Shown piece by piece: positions 31,976-39,589 of a stretch of 47,714 nt of DNA (position 1 is the first letter of the stretch; the number at the start of each line of letters is the position of its first letter). Position numbers and translations under genes: made by a program. This DNA is from JAKFDK01 sp036676195 (GTDB lineage: Bacteria; Bacillota; Sulfobacillia; Symbiobacteriales; ZC4RG38): NCBI GenBank assembly GCA_036676195.1, contig JAKFDK010000115.1:1-47714 (forward strand), given 5' to 3'. The notes under the pieces were generated by a model. The model did not search any database and was not told the origin of the DNA. It was given only the letters and a program-made list of their open reading frames with translations.

Positions 31976-32965
31976 GTGACATTACCCGGATTGACGGTCG
32001 GGGACCGGAGTGCCCGCTACTGCATCGTGCAGGGGGGCATGTCCATTCGCATTTCCATGCACCGGCTGGTTGCGGCGGTCGCCAACAGCGGCGGCGTCGG
32101 CACCATCGGTGGCATGGGTATCCCGCCCGAGGAACTCCGGCGGGAGATCCGGGCCACCCGTGCCCTTACGGACGGGGTATTCGGCGTCAACCTCATGTAT
32201 GCCGGATATCTGTTTGACCGTCTGCTGGACGTGTGCATCGATGAGCGCCCGGATTTTGTGGCCATTGGCGCCGGCTTTGCCCGGGCTCCGTTCAAGCGCC
32301 TGTCCGAGGCGGGCATTCCGGCGCTGTGCATTATCTCCTCGCCCAAAGCGGCCCGCATTGCCGCCCGGACTGAAGGGATCACCGGCGTGGTTGTGGAGAG
32401 TGGACAGGCCGGCGGTCACCTGGGGCCGGAGGATCCGAACATTTCCACCTGGGAGCTTTTCCCTCCGGTGTTGGCCAGTCTGCGTGAGCACGGCTTCGCT
32501 GGTCCGGTGATTGCCGCCGGCGGCATCCTGGACCGGACTGATATTGACCGGGTCCTGGAGATGGGCGCTGACGGGGTGCAGATGGGCATTCGCTTTGCCA
32601 TGACAGAGGAGTCCAACGCCTCCGCCGCCATGAAAGCCGCCTGGGTGGCTGCCACCGGTAGCCAGGTGGAAGACTGGAGCCCCACGGGGATGCCCTCGCG
32701 GGCGATTGTTCCTCACGTGAAGGACAAACTCCCCAGCCTTGATCACCCTGACGTGAACTGCGCCATGTGCCTGAAGTTTTGCAAACACCGGGAAAATCAC
32801 GCCGAAGCCCATTGCATCTATACCGCACTGACCAACGCCCAGATGGGCGATGTGGAAAACGGCCTGGTCTTCTCCGGCCCTCGGGTAGGAGACATCAACG
32901 ATATCATCCCGGTCGCCGAGGTCTTCCGCCAGTTGCTCGCCCCCGAGGCCGTGGCCGCCGACTGA
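31976..32965 (+). CDS. Nitronate monooxygenase / FabK-like flavoprotein
   Basis: A 329-aa FMN-dependent TIM barrel of the 2-nitropropane dioxygenase family. Landmarks are YCIVQGGMSIRIS, GVGTIGGMGIPPEEL, VNLMYAGYLF, VVESGQAGGHLG with the conserved His, VIAAGGILDRTDI and GADGVQMGIRF, which bind FMN phosphate. The C-terminal part has a Cys cluster (CAMCLKFCK, then HC), seen in some clostridial relatives. FabK-type enoyl-ACP reductases share this fold, and the MaoC neighbours make a lipid role thinkable. The GTG at 31976 follows GGAGG by eight bases. Confidence 0.85.
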   Translation: MTLPGLTVGDRSARYCIVQGGMSIRISMHRLVAAVANSGGVGTIGGMGIPPEELRREIRATRALTDGVFGVNLMYAGYLFDRLLDVCIDERPDFVAIGAGFARAPFKRLSEAGIPALCIISSPKAARIAARTEGITGVVVESGQAGGHLGPEDPNISTWELFPPVLASLREHGFAGPVIAAGGILDRTDIDRVLEMGADGVQMGIRFAMTEESNASAAMKAAWVAATGSQVEDWSPTGMPSRAIVPHVKDKLPSLDHPDVNCAMCLKFCKHRENHAEAHCIYTALTNAQMGDVENGLVFSGPRVGDINDIIPVAEVFRQLLAPEAVAAD

Positions 32966-33005
32966 ACGACCAGATCCGCTCCGGCTGCATACCCGTAGCC
33001 GGAAC

Positions 33006-33023
33006 ACCGGGCGGTCGCCCGGT
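33006..33023. terminator. Hairpin after the flavoprotein gene
   Basis: ACCGGGCG (33006-33013) pairs perfectly with CGCCCGGT (33016-33023). No T-run follows, so function is uncertain. Confidence 0.4.
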
Positions 33024-33116
33024 ACATCCTGTACGCTGGGCTCGTCATGAGCCAGGGAGGCATGGCATACTACCATGGGGTACAACCTGGTTGCCAACCT
33101 GGTGTGAAGAGAGCTG

Positions 33117-34913
33117 ATGGATATGACCCAACCCTTGAGCCAAACGTGGAACCTTGACGTCTTTTTTCCCGGGGGCAGCAACTCCCCCGCCCTGGCCGAG
33201 TTGTTGGCCGAACTGGAACCGGCCATTCAGGCCTTTCGCGGGCAGGTAGCGGCTGTCCCGGTCACGGCAGGCACCGCCGAGGCAGAGGCATGGCATGCAA
33301 TGCTGGCCACGGGACAGGACCTGGTCAAGCGCCTGCGGCAGGCGGGAGCGTTTGTCTCGTGCCTGACAGCCCAGAATGTGCATGATCAGCAGGCCCGGCT
33401 CCTTGAGGGGCAGATCCGGCAACTGTCGTCTGACTACACCCGCGCACTCACGCTGCTGGACGAACGGGTGCTGCTGATTCCGGATGATGCCTGGGAGGCC
33501 CTGCTGGCGCATGAGCTCCTGCAGCCTGTTAGCTTTCCGCTGCAGGAGCGCCGTCAGCGCGCCCGAGAAAAGCTTCCCCCGGTCCAGGAAGCCCTGGTCA
33601 CGATGCTGTCCGTCGACGGGTACCACGGCTGGTCAGAACTGTACAACACCGTGGTCGGCCGCATGACCATTCCCTTTACTGAGGACGGAGAAACGGTCCG
33701 GCTGAGCGTCGGACAGGCTGCCAACAAGCTGGAAGACGCCGACCGTTCGGTGCGCTCCCGGGCCTTGACGGCCTGGGAAGCGGCGTGGGCCGCCGAAGCG
33801 GATCTGTGCGCCGGCATTCTCAACCACCTGTCCGGCTACCGGCTTAACCTGTATCGGGCCCGGGGCTGGGAGTCGGTGCTCGAGGAACCCCTGCATCATG
33901 GCCGCATGTCGGCCCAGACCCTGGACGCCATGTGGCATGTGGTCTGCCGCAGCAAGGCACGGGTCGTGGCCTTCCTGCAGCGCAAGGCCCGGCTGCTGGG
34001 CGTGCCTGCTTTGAGCTGGCACGATACGTCGGCACCGGCGGCGCAGTCCGGGACCCGCATCAGCTATGCGGACGCCGCCGACTTCATCGTGGAGCAGTTT
34101 CGACAGTTCAGCCCCCAGATGGCCGACTTTGCCAGAATGTCCTTTACCGATCGGTGGATCGAGGCGGAAAACCGGCCCGGCAAGCGGCCCGGCGGCTTCT
34201 GCACCAGTTTTCCGCTCAGCCACCAGTCGCGCATTTTCATGACCTTTGACGGCCTGCCCGGCAATGTCACCACCCTGGCCCACGAACTTGGCCATGCCTA
34301 CCACCAACACGTGATGAACGACCTGCCCCATATGGTGCAGTTCTACCCGATGAATCTGGCCGAAACAGCCTCGACCTTCGCTGAAGCCATCGTGGCCAAT
34401 GCGGCTTTGAAACAATCCACCAACCGGGCCGAACGGCTGGCTCTGCTGGAAGAAAAGGCCCAGCGCTGCGTTAGCTTCCTGATGAATATCCACGCCCGCT
34501 TCCTGTTCGAAACGAGCTTCTATGCCGAACGGCGCCGGGGGCCGCTGAGCGTGGAGCAACTGAACCACCTGATGGTGGAGGCGCAGAAGAGCGCCTTTGC
34601 CAACACCCTCGACACCTACCACCCCCATTTCTGGGCCTCGAAGCTGCACTTTTATATCACGGGTGTGCCGTTTTACAACTTCCCGTACACCTTCGGCTAT
34701 CTGTTCAGTTCCGGTGTGTACGCAAGGGCCCTGGCGGAAGGACCGGGCTTTGCACAGAAGTACGTCGACCTGCTACGGGATACCGGGCGGATGGCGGTGG
34801 AAGACCTGGCGGCCCGGCACCTGGGGGTTGACCTGACCAGGCCCGACTTCTGGCAAGAGGCAGCCGACGTGGTGCTGGCCGATATCGACGAATACCTGCG
34901 CCTGACTGAATAA
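33117..34913 (+). CDS. pepF: Oligoendopeptidase F-type M3 metallopeptidase
   Basis: A 598-aa cytoplasmic zinc peptidase that cleaves short peptides. The active site is HELGHAYH (His389-Glu-x-x-His), with the third ligand downstream in ETASTFAEAIV. Typical M3 blocks are TWNLDVFFPG at the start, SRIFMTFDGLPGNVTTLAHE, and NFPYTFGYLFSSGVYA near the end. Length is normal. The ATG at 33117 has only a modest GAAGAGAG ribosome site; ATG 33123 is an alternative. A CATACTA sequence 45 bp upstream resembles a sigma-G -10. A perfect palindrome terminator follows. Confidence 0.95.
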   Translation: MDMTQPLSQTWNLDVFFPGGSNSPALAELLAELEPAIQAFRGQVAAVPVTAGTAEAEAWHAMLATGQDLVKRLRQAGAFVSCLTAQNVHDQQARLLEGQIRQLSSDYTRALTLLDERVLLIPDDAWEALLAHELLQPVSFPLQERRQRAREKLPPVQEALVTMLSVDGYHGWSELYNTVVGRMTIPFTEDGETVRLSVGQAANKLEDADRSVRSRALTAWEAAWAAEADLCAGILNHLSGYRLNLYRARGWESVLEEPLHHGRMSAQTLDAMWHVVCRSKARVVAFLQRKARLLGVPALSWHDTSAPAAQSGTRISYADAADFIVEQFRQFSPQMADFARMSFTDRWIEAENRPGKRPGGFCTSFPLSHQSRIFMTFDGLPGNVTTLAHELGHAYHQHVMNDLPHMVQFYPMNLAETASTFAEAIVANAALKQSTNRAERLALLEEKAQRCVSFLMNIHARFLFETSFYAERRRGPLSVEQLNHLMVEAQKSAFANTLDTYHPHFWASKLHFYITGVPFYNFPYTFGYLFSSGVYARALAEGPGFAQKYVDLLRDTGRMAVEDLAARHLGVDLTRPDFWQEAADVVLADIDEYLRLTE

Positions 34914-34917
34914 ATCG

Positions 34918-34941
34918 AGCCGCCCGGTTAACCGGGCGGCT
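34918..34941. terminator. Bidirectional terminator between pepF and glcD
   Basis: AGCCGCCCGGTT and AACCGGGCGGCT form a perfect 24-base palindrome, five bases after the pepF stop and overlapping the glcD stop codon. TGCTCTGTTTCTG follows on the plus strand. Confidence 0.7.
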
Positions 34942-36355
34942 GCTCTGTTTCTGTCAGGGCCATCTTGCCCGGGTTAAGCAGATTCTGCGGGTCCAGGGCC
35001 TGCTTGATGGCGCGCATGACCGCCAGGGCCGGCCCATGCTCTTCTGCCATGTATCCGGCCCGGCTCAGGCCCACCCCGTGCTCGGCAGTGGTGGTACCCT
35101 GCAGCCGTAAGGCGAGCCGGTGAATGGCGTCCGCCACCACCTGGGCCTGCGCCACCCGGGCCGGGTCACGGAAATCCGCCACTATCGCGGCGTGCAAATT
35201 GCCGTCGCCCACGTGCCCGTAGGTAACAATGGGCAGACCGTGCTCCCGGCTGATGGCCTGCAGGGCCTGCAGGGCCTCCGGTACACGGCTGATTGGCAGG
35301 CCGATATCCTCGCCGTCGTATACCCGGCTCCCCCCCGGCATGACCCGAGCCGCCGCCGCCCCGGCGACCTGGCGGCCGGACCAGATCTGCTGGATCTCCT
35401 GCGGATCCTCGGTCCAGCGCACGTCCGTCGCGCGGCCGCGACAGACCTGCGCGCACTTTTCCGCCTGGTAGGGGACATCGGCGGCGGAGCCGTCCACCTC
35501 CAGCATCAGAATGCCCTCAACGTCGGGCAGGTTGGCCTCAGGCTTGATCAGGTTCACAGCCCCGATGGCGCTGCGGTCCAGGACCTCAATGGCCGACGGC
35601 GCCGCCCGCCGGCGAAATAGTTCCACCACCGTCAGCCCCAGGGCTTTCAGGTCGGCAAAGGCGGCAAACACCACTCCCCGCCGCTCGGGCAACGGCACCA
35701 CCTTGAGCCGGATCTTGGTGAAAATGCCCAGGGTGCCTTCCGAGCCCACCAGCAACTGAGTCAGGTCATAGCCGCTTACCGACTTCAGGGCGCGGCTGTG
35801 CTGCCCGCCGGTCCAGAGCAGCGTCCCGTCCGGCATGACTACCTCCAGCCCCAGCACATAGTGGCGGGTGGTACCGTACTTGACAGCGCGCATGCCGCTG
35901 GAGTTGTTGGCCACCATTCCGCCCAGGGTGCACATGCGGGAACTGCCCGGATCCACAGGGAAGAAAAACCCATGGGGTCGGAGCAGATCATTCAACTGGG
36001 CATGCACCATGCCTGGTTCCACGATGATCTGCAGGTTGTCCAGGTCCAGCTCCAGCAGCCGGTTCAGGGCCAGCATGTCCAACACGATGCCGCCCTGCAC
36101 CGCCACCGCCGCCCCGGCCTGGCCGGTACCGGCCGAGCGCGGCGTGACCGGTACACCGGCGGCCCGGGCAATGCGCATGACCTCAGCCACCGCCGGCGCC
36201 GAGGGCGGCCGGACCACGGCGTCCGGTACGGCCGGCTGCAACCGGGTACGGAAAGAACTGTCGTAGCCGTAAACCAGGCGGTCCAGCTTCTCCATCAGGA
36301 CGTTCTCGGACCCCACTGCCGCCTGCAACCGGGCCGTCACCTCGGGCGTCAGCAT
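34928..36355 (-). CDS. glcD: FAD-linked 2-hydroxyacid dehydrogenase (GlcD-type)
   Basis: A 475-aa FAD oxidoreductase of the glycolate oxidase GlcD / D-lactate dehydrogenase group. The PCMH-type FAD domain shows TPRSAGTGQAGAAVAVQGG, GGMVANNSSGMRAVKYG and LLVGSEGTLGIFTKI. The C-terminal domain has YGHVGDGNLHAAIV and TAEHGVGLSRAGYM, the conserved substrate and metal region. The ATG overlaps the end of the upstream glcF by seven bases, and GGAGGAGG lies about 11 bases before it. GlcD and GlcF together oxidise glycolate or D-lactate and pass electrons to Fe-S centres. There is no GlcE in the window. Confidence 0.92.
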   Translation of the reverse strand: MLTPEVTARLQAAVGSENVLMEKLDRLVYGYDSSFRTRLQPAVPDAVVRPPSAPAVAEVMRIARAAGVPVTPRSAGTGQAGAAVAVQGGIVLDMLALNRLLELDLDNLQIIVEPGMVHAQLNDLLRPHGFFFPVDPGSSRMCTLGGMVANNSSGMRAVKYGTTRHYVLGLEVVMPDGTLLWTGGQHSRALKSVSGYDLTQLLVGSEGTLGIFTKIRLKVVPLPERRGVVFAAFADLKALGLTVVELFRRRAAPSAIEVLDRSAIGAVNLIKPEANLPDVEGILMLEVDGSAADVPYQAEKCAQVCRGRATDVRWTEDPQEIQQIWSGRQVAGAAAARVMPGGSRVYDGEDIGLPISRVPEALQALQAISREHGLPIVTYGHVGDGNLHAAIVADFRDPARVAQAQVVADAIHRLALRLQGTTTAEHGVGLSRAGYMAEEHGPALAVMRAIKQALDPQNLLNPGKMALTETEQPPG

Positions 36356-37590
36356 GGCCGGCTCGCCTCCTCCAGCAATTCCACCACATGCAACACCTGC
36401 ACCCCTGCGCCGGCCAGGCCGCGCTGCAGGTGCAGGTAGCAGCCGGGGTTGGCGGTTGCCAGCACGGTGGCGCCCGTCGCCCGGATCTGCTCGACCTTGT
36501 GCGCCAGCAGGGCGCCGGCCATGGCCGGCTGGGTCAGATTATAGGTGCCGGCGGCTCCGCAGCACAGGTCGCCCTGGGCCGGCTCTACCAACGTCAGGCC
36601 GCCGATAGCCTCCAGCAGGCGCCGGGGCGCCTGCCGGATGCGCTGCACGTGATTCAGGTGGCAGGGGTCCTGAATGGCCACCCGCAGCGGCAGCGGCCGG
36701 GTAAGCGGCGGCGGGCCGATCCGGTCCAGGTACTCGGTTACGTCCTGCACCCGGCGGGCAAAGGCGCCCGTCCGCTCCCGGTAGGCGGGGTCATCGGCCA
36801 GCAGGTGCGCATATTCCTTCAGCATGGCTCCGCATCCGGCTGAGTTGGTCACAATCGGCCCGTCACCGGGGAAGGCGTCGATGTTCCGTCGGGCAAGCCG
36901 GCGGGCATATTCCCGGTCACCGCTGTGCGCATGCAGGGCACCGCAGCAGGTCTGGGCTGCCGGCACCGCCACCTGGCAGCCGGCCCGGGCCAACACCTGC
37001 AGGGTGGCCCGGTCGACTGCCGGCAGGGCCACAGCAGCCACACAGCCGGCAAAGAAGGCGGCCTGTGCGCGCACCGGACCAGCTACCGCGACCGGCTCCG
37101 CATCGCTGCCTGGTACCGGCGGCAAGGCGGGGGCCAGGGCTTCCAGGGTGCGCAGGCGCGGCGGCAGTACGGCCCGGATCAGCCAGCGCAGCGCCGGTCG
37201 CTGGGCCAGCCGCAGCAGGCGGGCGGCCAGGCGCAGGCGGCGCCGGTTGGGTACCAGCCAGTGCAGGGCCAGCCGTTCCACCAGGGCGGGCAGTCCGGTC
37301 CGGGGCCGGGCCGCCCGCACCTTGGCGCGGGTGTGGTCCAGAAGCACCCCGTACTCCACCCCGGAGGGGCAGGCCGCCTCACACGCCCGGCAGCCGGTGC
37401 ACAGGTCGATATGGTGCTGAAACTCGGCATCCAGGGGGATTTCCCCCCGGTGTTCGGCCAGCATCAGGGCAATGCGCCCCCGCGGCGTGGCCGACTCGCG
37501 GCCGCTGATCACGTAGGTGGGGCAGGTCTCCCGGCAGGCGGCGCAGCGCACACAGGCGAGCAGCCTGGCCTCCAATTCGCCCGCGTTCAT
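36349..37590 (-). CDS. glcF: Glycolate oxidase iron-sulfur subunit (GlcF-type)
   Basis: A 413-aa electron-transfer protein. Two [4Fe-4S] motifs, CVRCAACRETCP and CTGCRACEAACP, lie in the first 100 residues. Two CCG domains follow (FFAGCVAAVALP, AQTCCGALHAHSG; then DPCHLNHV, GDLCCGAAGTYN). The ATG at 37590 overlaps the stop of the glycosyltransferase gene (ATGA), so translation is coupled. It overlaps glcD at its end, so the order GT2-GlcF-GlcD is one operon. Confidence 0.92.
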   Translation of the reverse strand: MNAGELEARLLACVRCAACRETCPTYVISGRESATPRGRIALMLAEHRGEIPLDAEFQHHIDLCTGCRACEAACPSGVEYGVLLDHTRAKVRAARPRTGLPALVERLALHWLVPNRRRLRLAARLLRLAQRPALRWLIRAVLPPRLRTLEALAPALPPVPGSDAEPVAVAGPVRAQAAFFAGCVAAVALPAVDRATLQVLARAGCQVAVPAAQTCCGALHAHSGDREYARRLARRNIDAFPGDGPIVTNSAGCGAMLKEYAHLLADDPAYRERTGAFARRVQDVTEYLDRIGPPPLTRPLPLRVAIQDPCHLNHVQRIRQAPRRLLEAIGGLTLVEPAQGDLCCGAAGTYNLTQPAMAGALLAHKVEQIRATGATVLATANPGCYLHLQRGLAGAGVQVLHVVELLEEASRPC

Positions 37591-38774
37591 CCCTGCCGAC
37601 CCCCTGCTTCGAGGCCGGACTGGGCCTTGAGCTGCGCCAGCGGGTACAGCGTGCCGCGCCAGCGGATCCCGCCCTGCCACAGGGCCAGGGCAGCCGAACG
37701 CACCACAGTCAGGGCAAAGAACAGGGCGCAGACCGGGAAGACCAGGAAGTAGTGCGCCGTGACCCGCCGCTCCACGCGGCCGGCCATAAGGAAACCGGCC
37801 AACTGGCCGGCAATGGCCCCCAGCAACAGCCCGCGCACCCAGCCAGCGGTCAGCCAGACCGCCACCCAGGGCAGCACCAGCAAGATCAGCAGTCCCATGA
37901 CAGATCCGCCCAGCTTGAACAGGCTGTAGTCCAGGCCGGGGAAGGTGTTCTTCTCCAGCCCGCGAATCGCCTCCCACAGGGAGGAATACCATTCCACCTG
38001 CAGCAGGGGCGCCCCGGAGAGGATCCGCTGGCGCAGCCCGTGGCGCTTGATCCGCATGCCCAGGCGCAGATCATCGTCCGGGCGCAGCGACAGGGCGGCG
38101 TGGGTACCCACCGCCTGGTAGGCCTGACGCCGCAGAAGGTTAAAGGCACCAATGCCAATGCCCACCCGGCTGTTGGGGTCGTTGGCGCGGTAGGGAGTCT
38201 GATAAACCATAAAGGCATAAATGAAAAACGAGACAAAGGCCCGCAGCCAGAAGCCGGGCACGGTCAGCTCCGGGGTAAGGGTCAGGTGGTCCAGCCGCTC
38301 CCGTTCGGCGTAGGCCACGGCCCGGCGCCAGCAGGTGGGATCAAAGACCACATCGGCATCGGCGAACAGCAGCCATTCCCCACTGGTCTGCCGGCTGCCC
38401 ATATACAGGGCATGGTTCTTGCCCAGCCAGCCGGGCGGCAGGGCGTCAACGTGCAAGACCCGTACCCGGTCCGGGTGGGCAGCGGCCAGTTCAGACATGA
38501 TGGCGCCGGTCCGATCGGTGGAGCGGTCGTTAACCAGAATCAGCTCCAGGTCCGGGTAGTCCTGGGCCAGCATCGAGGTAACAGCGGTACGTACCCCTTT
38601 TTCCTCGTTGCAGGCGGGGACCACCACCGACAACCGGGGCAGGTGGTCACCCTGGCCGGCGGTCGGGCCGCTGAGCCGGGCCAGCGACCCCAGCCGCCCC
38701 AGATGGCGGGCCAGGTCCAGCACCGGCAGCCAGTTGGCCGCCACAATCAGGGCGCTGATGGTAAGCGGGAGCAA
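37587..38774 (-). CDS. Family 2 glycosyltransferase, membrane protein
   Basis: A 395-aa GT2 enzyme. An N-terminal helix is followed by the catalytic GT-A domain (LSVVVPACNEEKGVRTAV, LELILVNDRSTDRTG, GKNHALYMG, DADVVFDP, SLRPDDDLRLGMRIKR) and three or four C-terminal membrane helices (MGLLILLVLPWVAVWL, LLLGAIAGQLAGFLM, YFLVFPVCALFFAL). The layout resembles CrtQ/HpnB-type transferases acting on lipid acceptors. It starts at TTG 38774 with AGGAAG upstream. Its stop overlaps glcF, an unusual partner for a glycosyltransferase. Confidence 0.9.
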   Translation of the reverse strand: MLPLTISALIVAANWLPVLDLARHLGRLGSLARLSGPTAGQGDHLPRLSVVVPACNEEKGVRTAVTSMLAQDYPDLELILVNDRSTDRTGAIMSELAAAHPDRVRVLHVDALPPGWLGKNHALYMGSRQTSGEWLLFADADVVFDPTCWRRAVAYAERERLDHLTLTPELTVPGFWLRAFVSFFIYAFMVYQTPYRANDPNSRVGIGIGAFNLLRRQAYQAVGTHAALSLRPDDDLRLGMRIKRHGLRQRILSGAPLLQVEWYSSLWEAIRGLEKNTFPGLDYSLFKLGGSVMGLLILLVLPWVAVWLTAGWVRGLLLGAIAGQLAGFLMAGRVERRVTAHYFLVFPVCALFFALTVVRSAALALWQGGIRWRGTLYPLAQLKAQSGLEAGGRQG

Positions 38775-38857
38775 GCCGGCTCACTTCCTCTAGATATCCA
38801 TGAGTAGATAGCCTGCAAAGCGAATGGTTCGAGCGTTGAATTGCCCCTCACTATTAA

Positions 38858-39487
38858 CTATATCAGAGGGAAGCCCCGGTCGGTATGGTGGACTATATGG
38901 GCAGGCCACTCCCCCCCCAGGGCTCCGCCGACAGGCGGCGAGGGTGCGTCGGCCCGGCCGCCCCCAATGGGCGGTGCCGCACCGGCTGCCCGGGCCGGGC
39001 CAAAACTGACGGCGGGCGGAATTACCCCGCCCACAATGGCCGGGTTGGCACCCACCAGAGCGGTGCGGGGCTGGATGGCCTCCACCGCCCTGGCCTCCGG
39101 TGCCGATACCCCAATGGGCAATGCACCGCCGCCGAAGGTGGCCACCCCAAGGGGGGCGCCCCCCGACCCGAGCAAAAAGGTCCCGATGGGACCGGCGGGT
39201 GTAATGGTGGCAACGAACAGGGTGGGTGGCATGGGGGCCGAGCCACCGCGGAAAATCTGGGTGACGGGGCCGCCCAGGGGCAATCCGCCTGAAAACACCC
39301 CGCCCAGAACGGTGATGGGCGCCCCGCCAATGTTGAACAGGGGCGAAATCGGCCGGGAAACCGGCAACGGGGCCGGTTGTGCCCCCAGCGGAGCTGCCCC
39401 TGCCCCAACGCCGCCGGCCCCAAGAGGCGCACCCCCTGTGCCGATCCCGCCGGTACCCACTGGTCTGCCCGCCGCGCCGTCCGGCAC
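38858..39487 (-). CDS. Gly/Ala/Pro-rich hydrophobic protein, 209 aa
   Basis: A low-complexity protein of about 30% Gly with Ala, Pro, Ile, Val and few charges. Irregular repeats of the form GGAPxxxxGG recur (GTGGAPLGAGGVGAGAAPLG, NIGGAPITVLGGVFSGGL, SGGAPLGVATFGGGALPIGV). There is no signal peptide. The GTG at 39487 has AGAGGGG nine bases upstream. A plus-strand frame over the same bases lacks a ribosome site and was rejected. The sequence recalls self-assembling or spore-surface proteins, but I cannot name a family. It lies between asnB and the glycosyltransferase, all on the same strand. Confidence 0.55.
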   Translation of the reverse strand: MPDGAAGRPVGTGGIGTGGAPLGAGGVGAGAAPLGAQPAPLPVSRPISPLFNIGGAPITVLGGVFSGGLPLGGPVTQIFRGGSAPMPPTLFVATITPAGPIGTFLLGSGGAPLGVATFGGGALPIGVSAPEARAVEAIQPRTALVGANPAIVGGVIPPAVSFGPARAAGAAPPIGGGRADAPSPPVGGALGGEWPAHIVHHTDRGFPLI

Positions 39488-39589
39488 CTGTCTTCGCCCC
39501 TCTGCACCCCACCCGAGGCCGCCTCAGCATGCCTATTCTGCCGCCGGGCGCAGGAGACCTCGGGCCGCTCTCCCCGCCACAGCCTGGAA

